Virus record (IMG/VR): IMGVR_UViG_3300033153_001680
Coordinates: 1-61,847 of that record
Source of the DNA: a virus
Length of the DNA stretch: 61,847 nucleotides
Strand: one strand, 5' to 3'
Position numbers and translations under genes: made by a program. The notes under the pieces are model-generated. The model did no database searches. It was not told where the DNA came from and saw nothing but the letters and a program-made list of their open reading frames with translations. Positions 1 to 5,708 of this stretch are shown here, in pieces; the stretch's first letter is position 1; each line of letters starts with the position of its first letter.

Positions 1-85
1 CCTCAGTTGCTTCTTTAATAGTAAACTCTTTCTTGGACCATTTGTTGTCGTGCTGGTCTACCCAGTGTAGATCTGTTTCCTTCAT
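1..85 (-). CDS. Cys-X-X repeat protein, N-terminal part (runs off the left edge)
   Basis: The ATG at 83-85 opens with [16 protein letters not shown] and runs off the left edge. A ribosome site (CAGGAGAAC) lies just upstream. The same 82 bases end the window at 61766-61847, where the frame continues into an array with Cys at every third residue, so this is most likely the start of that gene on a circular map. The segment is the shared WVD-type domain of this phage's Cys-X-X family. The Cys array of the copy at 141-463 is in the same frame as this start with no stop between, because the stop found at the equivalent place near 60519 is a GGA codon here. Function unknown. Confidence 0.6.
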   Translation of the reverse strand, partial: MKETDLHWVDQHDNKWSKKEFTIKEATE

Positions 86-552
86 GATTCTGTTCTCCTG
101 TTGAATTAGTTTGGGTACTCCTTTTTCTTTCCCTCTGCGTTTGGTGCAGTCATGGCATATACGGCAGTAGTGGCAGTCGGTGCAGTTGGTGCAGATATGG
201 CAGTTGGTGCAGATACGGCAGTTGGCACAGTTGGTGCAGTCGGCACAGTTGGTGCAGTCGGTGCAGATACGGCAGTTGGTGCAGTAGTGGCAGTCGGTGC
301 AGTTGGTGCAGATATGGCAGTTGGTGCAGATACGGCAGTAGTGGCAGTCGGTGCAGTCGGTGCAGTTGGTGCAGAAGTGGCAGTTGGTGCAGTAGTGGCA
401 GTTGGTGCAGTAGTGGCAGTTGGTGCAGTTGGCGCAGTTGGTGCAGTTGGTGCAGTCAACTAGGGACTCACTAGCCTCAGTTGCTTCTTTAATAGTAAAC
501 TCTTTCTTGGACCATTTGTTGTCGTGCTGGTCTACCCAGTGTAGATCTTCAT
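86..552 (-). pseudogene. Degenerate Cys-X-X repeat gene copy
   Basis: This copy has the usual parts: a ribosome site, an ATG at 550-552, the WVD-domain sequence (about 464-545) and a Cys-X-X array (about 146-454). Compared with the intact leader, 7 bases are missing right after ATGAAG. The ATG therefore reads MKIYTG and stops, while the domain and array are in another frame without an ATG, GTG or TTG start. At its 3' end the array frame does not stop but runs in frame into the next gene copy (start at 85). I read this as a decayed or recombined copy, though an assembly error in the repeats is possible. Confidence 0.6.
146..454 (-). repeat. 9-bp tandem repeat array (Cys-X-X coding)
   Basis: Imperfect tandem repeats of a 9-bp unit whose + strand form is GTTGGTGCA, with variants such as GTAGTGGCA and ATACGGCAG. 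Read on the - strand in the family frame they encode Cys-Thr-Asn, Cys-His-Tyr, Cys-Arg-Ile and similar triplets. Because the unit is a multiple of three without stops, the other frames also stay open and give meaningless Thr-Ala-Pro or Val-Gly-Ala runs. Confidence 0.9.
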
Positions 553-594
553 GATTCTGTTCTCCTGTTGAATTAGTTTGGATATGCAGTGGAA

Positions 595-810
595 TTAGCT
601 TCTTGAACCCCTACGGCCTGTCATGGCGCGAAGAGAGAAGAAGGTGTAGGGGTCTTCGTAGTTTGTGACTTCAGGATACTCTATGATCATAATAATACTC
701 ATAGCTAGGGTTCTTGGTTTTTTTTTTTTTTCTCCCCCGTAACCAGGGGTCGCTTGTCCTTGGATGATGTATGACTCATGGTGGCCGGAGGCGGTGCCCA
801 CTACCCACAA
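595..810 (-). pseudogene. Fragment related to the 59905-60357 gene
   Basis: The open frame contains GTASGHHESYIIQGQATP, matching GTASGHHESYSVQGQATP in the protein encoded at 59905-60357, with a close DNA match at 750-800. After this segment the sequences diverge into a 14-base T run (718-731 on +) and an unrelated low-quality frame. On the other side it is joined to the end of a different small gene (801-872). There is no good start codon. It is best seen as a recombination remnant of the right-end gene block rather than a working gene. Confidence 0.55.
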
Positions 811-872
811 TCAAGCCACTCATATTCTATTCCACAGCATCCAGTGATAGGCCAGCCTTTAAACAGTTCCAT
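801..872 (-). CDS. Truncated small protein, 23 residues
   Basis: The ATG at 872 gives a 23-residue peptide beginning MELFKGWPITGCC and ending at 801. Its second half, CGIEYEWLDC, recurs in the frame at 60342-60467, where it continues with RVVGNATAEVQ. At the present locus one base is missing after the TGT codon compared with the right-end copy, so a stop follows at once. The original gene was therefore probably about 50 residues, with its 5' part kept here and its 3' part kept near 60400. An AGGAGG lies about 25 bases upstream of the ATG. Product uncertain. Confidence 0.35.
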   Translation of the reverse strand: MELFKGWPITGCCGIEYEWLDCG

Positions 873-974
873 GCTCAGCTCGTTGTCCTCGTAGAGCCTC
901 CTTGTCAGTATCTACGGGTCATGCAGCACTTTGGACCGCTAGGGCAAAGGTTCCAAGAGCTATGCATATCCCGC

Positions 975-1274
975 TCATAAGTCTTCTCCTTGGTCGTTAG
1001 GTGCCCACTCTTGAGCACTGGGGTACTCCGTCCTATGGCGTGTCGTCTTATGGGGTAGCCTCTGGTAACTTGGGTTACAGGTGCGGCATACCCCATTATC
1101 GGTTAAAACTCCACAGTCTTTACAATGGGGGATGTCCTCAATGTTGTGTATGCCCATTAACCGAAGTGCCCTCCTTAGTACTCTCTTGGATGGGTGCAGC
1201 ACATGTTGTGCATTGGGGACGCTGCTTAACTCCTGGTTGTCCAATATAACTACTGTACTAATCTGCTTGCTCAT
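975..1274 (-). CDS. Small protein with zinc-ribbon-like Cys pairs
   Basis: A 99-residue protein beginning MSKQISTVVILDNQEL. The start at 1274 follows the stop of the preceding gene by two bases, with GAGAT as a weak ribosome site. Residues around 50-66 hold two Cys pairs, CKDC and CRTC, about ten residues apart, the spacing of a small zinc ribbon. This suggests a metal-bound nucleic-acid or protein contact, but the family is not recognised. It belongs to a run of very small - strand genes (975-2029) that looks like an early accessory cluster. Confidence 0.6.
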   Translation of the reverse strand: MSKQISTVVILDNQELSSVPNAQHVLHPSKRVLRRALRLMGIHNIEDIPHCKDCGVLTDNGVCRTCNPSYQRLPHKTTRHRTEYPSAQEWAPNDQGEDL

Positions 1275-1276
1275 GG

Positions 1277-1456
1277 TTATATCTCGTCGTTAAAGTAAAA
1301 CAGAGGGCCGTTGCCTGAGTAGATAACTGTTTCGTCTTCGTCATTGAGGTTAGCTGTAAACCTGCAATAGGGGTTTTCAGAGTCGCACCCTAAGCTCTTT
1401 ACCTTGTGAAGGTCCATCAGTTCTTTAAGGTCTTCCATAAAAGTGTTGCTCTTCAT
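1277..1456 (-). CDS. Small acidic hypothetical protein, 59 residues
   Basis: An ATG at 1456 is preceded by AAGGAGTACAAT, a strong ribosome site, and opens a 59-residue frame beginning MKSNTFMEDLKELMDLHK and ending YFNDEI. The protein is acidic, has two Cys (GCDSENPYC) and no membrane segment. It overlaps the 3' end of the preceding membrane-protein gene by 32 bases and ends two bases before the next start, a typical translationally coupled phage arrangement. The family is not recognised. Confidence 0.6.
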   Translation of the reverse strand: MKSNTFMEDLKELMDLHKVKSLGCDSENPYCRFTANLNDEDETVIYSGNGPLFYFNDEI

Positions 1457-1556
1457 ATTGTACTCCTTGGATTACTGGTCCCGGATCAACTGGACAACAG
1501 ATTATAGCAGCCATTGATAATGCGACTAGTACCACAAGTATTAACCACCCGTTCAT
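1425..1556 (-). CDS. Small membrane protein, 43 residues
   Basis: The ATG at 1556 follows AGAGGACAAGC and gives a 43-residue protein. It starts MNGWLILVVLVALSMAAIICC: one N-terminal hydrophobic segment (residues 4-20) ending in two Cys, then a short polar tail. This could be a simple single-pass protein or a lipoprotein-like peptide; the residues before the Cys do not form a clean lipobox. It overlaps the next gene in another frame. It could be a small lysis or membrane-modifying protein, but nothing here proves it. Confidence 0.5.
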   Translation of the reverse strand: MNGWLILVVLVALSMAAIICCPVDPGPVIQGVQYEEQHFYGRP

Positions 1557-1621
1557 GTGCTTGTCCTCTGGTTTAAATGATAGTTGGCTGGCTCATCAGC
1601 GAACAGGTACCGCCTGCTCGG

Positions 1622-1648
1622 ATACTGCGGACGCATTGTCCGCAGTAT
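1622..1648 (-). terminator. Perfect 11-bp hairpin after the 1655-2029 gene
   Basis: ATACTGCGGAC and GTCCGCAGTAT are exact inverted copies around a 5-base loop (GCATT), starting 7 bases beyond the stop of the 1655-2029 gene. There is no T run after it on the - strand, so it may act as a transcript-stabilising or weak termination structure rather than a classic terminator. Confidence 0.55.
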
Positions 1649-1654
1649 ACTGGA

Positions 1655-2029
1655 TCAGCAGTCTTGCGCAAGGAACCCGCAGTCCATTCTTATCAGGGAG
1701 GTTTCCGATTGTAGCCACTCGAAAAAAGTACCCTCTTGTTCGGAGCTCAAGTCATCGTTGGCACCTGCAAGCTCATCAGCTTCGTCTGGATCAATGCCCA
1801 CGTCCTCAAAAGAAAGGCCTCTGTCCTCTAGGTACCCAAGAATGGAGCTGTATTCTGTCCATTCGCAAGAAATAGCGCAAACGTCCAGCTCGGTTTCTTC
1901 TCCAATCTCATCTTCTAAGCACTCTAAGTACTCAAAGAGAGCAGTAAGAGCGTCACGGGAGAAGTTATCTTTGTACTGCGAAAGAGAGAAAGCTGAAATG
2001 AAATCATTTACTAATACTGTGGTTTTCAT
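1655..2029 (-). CDS. Conserved small phage protein (DFISAF type)
   Basis: A 124-residue acidic protein starting MKTTVLVNDFISAF at 2029, with AGAGGACC as ribosome site; an upstream in-frame start lacks one. The pattern FSxxALxxLFxYLEcLEDEIGEETELDVCAISCE resembles a hypothetical protein common in phages of Proteobacteria, as far as I remember; its role is not established. The C-terminal part (LGYLEDRGLSFEDVG) looks helical. It lies in the small-gene early cluster and is followed by a hairpin at 1622-1648. Confidence is high that it is a gene and low on any function. Confidence 0.75.
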   Translation of the reverse strand: MKTTVLVNDFISAFSLSQYKDNFSRDALTALFEYLECLEDEIGEETELDVCAISCEWTEYSSILGYLEDRGLSFEDVGIDPDEADELAGANDDLSSEQEGTFFEWLQSETSLIRMDCGFLAQDC

Positions 2030-2162
2030 AGTGGTCCTCTTTGATAGTGTAGGTTCTGCACTTCCCATCGGGATGCGCTTGACTTGTTAATGTAGCTTCT
2101 TGTCCTAATGCCAACCTTGCGTACCAGTCGGCATCGTTTATGCCAAGTGTGAGTCCCCTGTC
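2004..2162 (-). pseudogene. Open frame without a start, probably a 3' gene remnant
   Basis: Between the Cys-rich gene and the 1655-2029 gene, one frame reads GINDADWYARLALGQEA and later GKCRTYTIKEDHYEN before stopping at 2004. It looks like real protein (mixed composition, few rare codons) but has no ATG, GTG or TTG start; an in-frame TAA at 2163-2165 closes it upstream. It may be the tail of a gene whose 5' end was replaced when the Cys-rich gene was inserted. It overlaps the start of the next gene by 26 bases. Confidence 0.3.
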
Positions 2163-2722
2163 TTAATAACCAGGGGACACGACTCGCTGAGTCTGCTGCC
2201 CTTGCCTGCACAGTCGGTGCAGTGCCAACAGCCGGTGCAGTCGGTGCAGTCGGTGCAGTGCCAACAGCCGGTGCAGTCGGTGCAGTCGGTGCAGTGCCAA
2301 CAGCCGGTGCAGCCGGTGCAGTCGGTGCAGTCGGCGCAGCCTTGGCAGCCTTGGCAGCCTTGGCAGTCGGCGCAGCCTTGGCAGCCTTGGCAGCCTTGGC
2401 AGCCTTGGCAGTTGGTGCAGTTGGTGCAGTTGGTGCAGTTGGTGCAGTTGGTGCAGTTGGTGCAGTCACGGCAGATATGGCAGCCGGTGCAGTCATGGCA
2501 TATACGGCAGTTGGCGCAGATACGGCAGTAGTGGCAGTTGGTGCAGTCATGGCAGCCGGTGCAGTCGGTGCAGTCGGTGCAGTACCAGCAGTTGGTGCAG
2601 TTGGTACAGTTGGTGCAGTAGACTAGGGACTCACTAGCCTCGGTTGCTTCTTCAGTATTAAACCTTTTCTTGTCCCACTTATTGCCGTTCTGGTCTACCC
2701 AGTGTAGCTCTGTTTCCTTCAC
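2138..2722 (-). CDS. Cys-X-X tripeptide-repeat protein, intact copy
   Basis: A 194-residue protein starting with GTG at 2722 behind AAGGAGAAC. Residues 1-35 form a small domain (ETELHWVDQNGNKW then [13 protein letters not shown]). Residues 36-173 are about 46 consecutive Cys-X-X triplets, mainly [18 protein letters not shown] and CWH, and a short tail follows (KGSRLSESC). A Cys at every third residue could bind many metal ions, or stack as a Cys ladder in a regular helix or solenoid; both are inference. I recall Cys-every-third repeats in other phage proteins, some under misleading names, but cannot check here. This is the only copy with start, domain, array and stop all in one frame. Confidence 0.75.
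   Translation of the reverse strand: MKETELHWVDQNGNKWDKKRFNTEEATEASESLVYCTNCTNCTNCWYCTDCTDCTGCHDCTNCHYCRICANCRICHDCTGCHICRDCTNCTNCTNCTNCTNCTNCQGCQGCQGCQGCADCQGCQGCQGCADCTDCTGCTGCWHCTDCTDCTGCWHCTDCTDCTGCWHCTDCAGKGSRLSESCPLVIKTGDSHLA
2204..2617 (-). repeat. 9-bp tandem array in the intact Cys-X-X gene
   Basis: About 46 units of 9 bp. Sub-blocks are duplicated as longer units: a 36-bp block around GTGCCAACAGCCGGTGCAG is repeated three times at the 3' end (2218-2320), and CTTGGCAGC units cluster at 2340-2405. Such higher-order copies indicate growth by slippage or unequal recombination. Confidence 0.9.
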
Positions 2723-2819
2723 GATACTGTTCTCCTTTGATAGGTTTTCTCCCTTGTAACCAGGGGAGAGCCGGAGTTCTACTGAACCCGGTTATACGAG
2801 GTAAACTTCACACGATTTC

Positions 2820-2864
2820 AGTGTTTCGTAACACTTTAGTAATTTCAGTGGGTTACAATTTCAA
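2820..2864 (-). promoter_or_regulatory. Candidate promoter with an operator-like palindrome
   Basis: On the - strand TTGAAA (2859-2864) is followed after 17 bases by TACTAA (2836-2841), a fair sigma70 pattern. Directly downstream lies AGTGTT-TCGT-AACACT (2820-2835), a 6-bp palindrome at the expected transcription start, and ATTTCAGTG occurs twice nearby. This would drive the intact Cys-X-X gene and the small genes behind it. The -10 match is weak. Confidence 0.35.
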
Positions 2865-2997
2865 TGCTTATGTTAATAAATCTAATATGTTAATAGGACT
2901 ATGTTGTTTTTACGTTGTTATTAACTCGTCACTCTTTGGGGACTCATGGCGGGGACTCTTCGGGCTCTTTTGGCCGGTGGTTCACAGAGTTAAGTGA

Positions 2998-3157
2998 TCC
3001 ACTGAAGAGTATCCGCTAAAAACCCTATACTGTGTATATTTATTTCCTCTCTTTTTCTCTCTTTTTCTCTCTTTTTCCTCATCCTCTATATAAAGTTAGG
3101 CTATCCTAACAAAAAAGAACCTTCTTATATACTATTTACTCTTTACTCTTCAGTGGA
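2998..3157. repeat. 14-bp inverted repeat flanking an AT-rich pyrimidine tract
   Basis: TCCACTGAAGAGTA (2998-3011) and its exact inverse TACTCTTCAGTGGA (3144-3157) enclose 132 bases. Inside are three direct copies of CTCTCTTTTT (3047-3076), a GTTAGG-CTAT-CCTAAC hairpin and several TATATA stretches. There is no convincing gene here. The layout of an easily melted tract between inverted arms would suit a replication origin or a promoter-control region; this is inference only. Confidence 0.6.
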
Positions 3158-3449
3158 CCAGTAAACCAGCGGATCAGGGGTCAAACCTCAAAGAGAGTAC
3201 AAGCCAAGAGTCTCCAACGAGCCTGAGAGTTTCCCCTGGTTATTTGTCAAAGAAATCAGCAACATCCGTAAACCACTGAATTACTTAATAAATCAGGATG
3301 TTGCTGAAATCATGAAAGTATCAAATTATGTGGCAGTACGAAGTATCAATTCTGCCTAGTACAAAGTGGCGACGTACCTGCCACAAAATTTGCTATTTAC
3401 CTGCACACTGTGGTACTTTTATACCACAGCGTAGGACAATTCGAACGTA
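3158..3449. other. Non-coding stretch with three inverted repeats
   Basis: I see no gene. Inverted repeats present: TCAGCAACATCC (3256-3267) with GGATGTTGCTGA (3296-3307); TGTGGCAG (3329-3336) with CTGCCACA (3378-3385); and a short hairpin CTGTGGTA/TACCACAG (3408-3429) just after the stop of the 3450-3902 gene, a likely 3'-end structure. One copy of the octamer CCCTGGTT is at 3234. Confidence 0.55.
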
Positions 3450-3902
3450 CTAGTAAATGCACTGCGGGGTCTGCTGTGCAAGCCTACTGGCCCTCTTTTT
3501 AGTGAGAAATCCGAAGGCCTGTAGGTTGTTTATCAAGTGGTAATTTGTTTCAAACACCATGTCCATACCACACCCCGACACTTTTACATTCCCGACTTTG
3601 TTGAGAGGCGAGCCCGAGAATGCACCAAATAAGTCATTGTAGTCATTATACTGAAACCTGCTGGCATGCTTAGACGGCTTTTCACAGGCTCTAAAGCTCA
3701 TGGTTCGAGTCATACCGGATCTTGAAACACTGTGGACAACACATAATACTCTCCCCTGGTCCAGTGCTTTTATGTACTGCTTTGCCTTTGTTTCCAGAGA
3801 GCTTACATACCCCTGGATACCTTCATCACTCTTTGAGTAGTATGAAGGCATCTTAATCTTACCTGAAATCAGTTGTTCTGCGATACGGTCATGGCGTGTC
3901 AT
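3450..3902 (-). CDS. Conserved phage protein with VSRSGMTRT motif
   Basis: A 150-residue protein, start 3902 behind AAAAGGAGAAAC. It holds VLCVVHSVSRSGMTRTMSFRA near residue 55 and VSGCGMDMVFETNYHLINNL near residue 110. These two blocks characterise a small protein family I recall from many phage genomes, without known function. It is transcribed from its own promoter (3936-3964), which has a near-identical twin before the next gene upstream, so it is probably an early gene. A hairpin at 3408-3429 follows it. Confidence 0.75.
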   Translation of the reverse strand: MTRHDRIAEQLISGKIKMPSYYSKSDEGIQGYVSSLETKAKQYIKALDQGRVLCVVHSVSRSGMTRTMSFRACEKPSKHASRFQYNDYNDLFGAFSGSPLNKVGNVKVSGCGMDMVFETNYHLINNLQAFGFLTKKRASRLAQQTPQCIY

Positions 3903-3935
3903 GTGTTTCTCCTTTTAGTGTCTATCTTATACCCT

Positions 3936-3964
3936 ATAGTACTAAACTCTGTTCCTCTTGTCAA
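3936..3964 (-). promoter_or_regulatory. Sigma70-type promoter, copy 1
   Basis: On the - strand TTGACA (3959-3964) is a perfect -35 box, with a 17-base spacer and TACTAT (3936-3941) as -10. It sits about 35 bases upstream of the start at 3902. The surrounding roughly 60 bases are nearly identical to the copy at 4243-4271. Confidence 0.75.
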
Positions 3965-3992
3965 GTACTAATCTTACTTCTTTACTACTGGA

Positions 3993-4208
3993 TCAGTGCT
4001 CGTCTTTCTGGCCGTTATACTTAGTAGCTTCAGAGTTAAAAAGCAAATCTGTACAGAATGTGCAGTTCGCACAGTATGCGTAGTTGTAGCACTCTCCGCA
4101 GTTAAATAGGGCTTTACTCTGTTTTTCAGCCTCTTCCTTAGTATACAAGTCCATGCTCCCGCTGTTGTTTCTACCATCAAACCGCACTTTACCAGCACTC
4201 TGAATCAT
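3993..4208 (-). CDS. Short Cys-X-X family member, 71 residues
   Basis: The start at 4208 (MIQSAGKVRFDGRNN) is chosen because GGGAGAAATATC precedes it and because the longer frame to 4271 would run into the promoter. The protein has a small domain (VRFDGRNNSGSMDLYTKEEA), then a short Cys run, CGECYNYAYCANCTFC, in which most Cys are three residues apart, and a polar tail. It looks like a divergent, short relative of the 2138-2722 protein with a mini-array. This supports the idea that the domain-plus-Cys-array design is a family trait rather than random repeat expansion. Function unknown. Confidence 0.65.
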   Translation of the reverse strand: MIQSAGKVRFDGRNNSGSMDLYTKEEAEKQSKALFNCGECYNYAYCANCTFCTDLLFNSEATKYNGQKDEH

Positions 4209-4242
4209 GATATTTCTCCCTTTAGTGTTTATCTTATACTCT

Positions 4243-4271
4243 ATAGTACTAAACTCTGTTCCTCTTGTCAA
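4243..4271 (-). promoter_or_regulatory. Sigma70-type promoter, copy 2
   Basis: TTGACA (4266-4271 on the - strand), 17-base spacer, TACTAT (4243-4248). It is the same as the promoter at 3936-3964, including the spacer and the leader up to the ribosome site. It drives the 3993-4208 gene. Confidence 0.75.
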
Positions 4272-4590
4272 GTACTACTCTTGCTTTCTTTTACTCTTTA
4301 CTACTGGATTGGTACTCATTCATTCTTTCTACTCCTTATAATGCATAGACCATGCCAGTTAGTACTAATACAATTACCTAGTAATACTGCGTACTTACGA
4401 GACCTGAGTACAAGTGGTTCACTGTTGACGTACAAATAGCTGTACCGAATACCCCTAACCATCTGTTAATACTACTAATCCAGTTAACTATACCCGTACA
4501 AAATACTATACTGTGGAAAATTGATGGGGTGTGGGGGTATGGGCTGGCCCACTGGTGCGGGTATGTGGAAACCCTACTCTCACAGCAGAT

Positions 4591-4711
4591 CAGTGAATCA
4601 GATGACACAAATTTTGTAACCACAGTGAATCAGATGACACAAATTTTGTAACCACAGTGAATCAGATGACACAAATTTTGTAACCACAGTGAATCAGATG
4701 ACACGTAACCC
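4591..4711. repeat. 32-bp iterons in the divergent control region
   Basis: Three exact tandem copies of a 32-bp unit (4591-4622, 4623-4654, 4655-4686) and a fourth lacking 9 bases (4687-4711). Each full unit contains ACAAA-T-TTTGT, an odd palindrome, and GAATCAGATGACAC. A related half-site, CACAAAAATTTG, follows near 4725. They lie about 70-190 bases upstream of the strong rightward promoter. Iterons of this kind bind a replication initiator or a transcription factor; which one applies is not known. Confidence 0.85.
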
Positions 4712-4776
4712 TCTTACGCTAAGGCACAAAAATTTGGGGTAAGTACCCGTGGAGGAAATTTAAGCATTATTTTTGT

Positions 4777-4805
4777 TTGAAAAATACCTTCAGTACGTGT
4801 ATAAT
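4777..4805 (+). promoter_or_regulatory. Consensus sigma70 promoter for the rightward operon
   Basis: TTGAAA (4777-4782), spacer of exactly 17 bases, TATAAT (4800-4805). It is the best promoter seen in the window, 37 bases upstream of the first gene of the morphogenesis series and downstream of the iterons. The phage encodes no recognisable RNA polymerase, so host polymerase probably transcribes the structural genes from here. Confidence 0.85.
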
Positions 4806-4842
4806 AAAAACTAAAGAAACTTTAACCTAAAAGAGTAGCTCC

Positions 4843-5265
4843 ATGAATGAAGGAATCCTAAAACTACAGTACGAAATCCTCGGGGTCTCTTTTGCCGAAA
4901 TGGCCTCTGGAGAAGAGTATTCTCCAGAGTTCCTTAAAGGCATCGCCAAGCAGCAGGAGTGGAAAAGAAAATTCGAACCCCTGAGCTTGACTGAAGAGGA
5001 TTCAGATGTCTTCTTAGAGGACTCTAAGAAAAGACTCCAGATTTTCGAGACCTCAAAAGAACTGTACCTCGCCGGAAAGTACTCTATCCTAGAGGCGAGC
5101 GTTATCCAGAAAGCAATCCTGTCAGCCGAACGCGATGACATCTCAGTCAACGAACTGAAGACCCTCTCCTCCATGCTGACCTCGTTAAAAGGGCCTCCTA
5201 AGTCCAGTGCAGCCCTTGAGGACGGAGCTCCCCTGGTTGTGGTTAAGGACTATAGGGGCTCATGA
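4843..5265 (+). CDS. Possible small terminase subunit
   Basis: A 140-residue protein, first gene of the rightward operon. It is largely helical in appearance (MNEGILKLQYEILGVSFAEM; SILEASVIQKAILSAERDD), without Cys or membrane segments. Position, size and the large terminase gene a little downstream make a DNA-recognising small terminase subunit the most likely role, but no diagnostic motif is visible and two other genes lie between. The start is the only reasonable ATG; the ribosome site is weak (AGAGTAG). The stop overlaps the next start (ATGA). Confidence 0.4.
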   Translation: MNEGILKLQYEILGVSFAEMASGEEYSPEFLKGIAKQQEWKRKFEPLSLTEEDSDVFLEDSKKRLQIFETSKELYLAGKYSILEASVIQKAILSAERDDISVNELKTLSSMLTSLKGPPKSSAALEDGAPLVVVKDYRGS

Positions 5266-5675
5266 AAAAGCTGATACTGCTGGTATGCCTCTGCTCCCTG
5301 ATAACCGGATGCTCTCTAATGGAGAAGTCTGAGACAGCTCGTTGGGATGCTTACAGAGAGGCACAGCATGCGAGCATCGTCGCTAAGTCTCTAGTTGTTA
5401 AGCAGAGGGAGGAGACTAAACGAGAGTGGTTGAGGACTCAAGTGGAGGTCCTGGAGAACCCTTTGGCGGACTCTTCTGCCGCTGCTATATTTATGGCTGT
5501 TCGAGTCGCTGAGATGTTTAGTCCCGAAGCCCGCGCAGCAGAAGCTTTCATGAATCATCAGACCGAGATTCCTACAGGGGTCCTGAAGGAGACTCTTCAG
5601 GAACTCCGGGGTTTTGCGCCTGCTGTGCTTACCGGATGGGCCGTAGGTCAGGTCTTTAAAAAGGCAGATGAGTAG
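5262..5675 (+). CDS. Lipoprotein; possible outer-membrane spanin
   Basis: A 137-residue protein with a bacterial lipoprotein signal: MKKLILLVCLCSLITGC, with LITGC as lipobox and Cys17 as the lipidated residue. The mature part is helical and charged. It starts on the stop of the previous gene. With the next gene (N-terminal membrane anchor plus coiled coil) it could form an outer/inner membrane spanin pair that disrupts the outer membrane at lysis. Known spanin genes are usually ordered inner then outer, and this mature part is longer than most Rz1 proteins, so the assignment is tentative. The lipoprotein call itself is strong. Confidence 0.7.
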   Translation: MKKLILLVCLCSLITGCSLMEKSETARWDAYREAQHASIVAKSLVVKQREETKREWLRTQVEVLENPLADSSAAAIFMAVRVAEMFSPEARAAEAFMNHQTEIPTGVLKETLQELRGFAPAVLTGWAVGQVFKKADE

Positions 5676-5708
5676 TCTCAGGGAACTGTCAAATCCAAAG
5701 GTACCTTA

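Noticed and set aside
106-463. Long Thr-Ala-Pro or Val-Gly-Ala open frames over the arrays at both ends
   Set aside because: They are the other frames of the stop-free 9-bp repeats; only the Cys frame is joined to a real domain in the intact copy at 2138-2722.
718-731. 14-base T run as terminator or A-tract
   Set aside because: No hairpin precedes it on either strand; it lies in a degenerate segment and may be a homopolymer error.
2737-2997. A + strand 86-codon frame in the left control region
   Set aside because: No ribosome site, AT-driven composition, opposite to its neighbours and overlapping the candidate promoter and palindrome.
3100-3430. A tRNA gene in the left non-coding region
   Set aside because: Inverted repeats exist but no cloverleaf with a T-loop (GTTCRA) and acceptor stem could be drawn.
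3993-4271. Longer form of the short Cys gene starting at 4271
   Set aside because: That start overlaps the -35 box of the gene's own promoter and has no ribosome site; the ATG at 4208 does.
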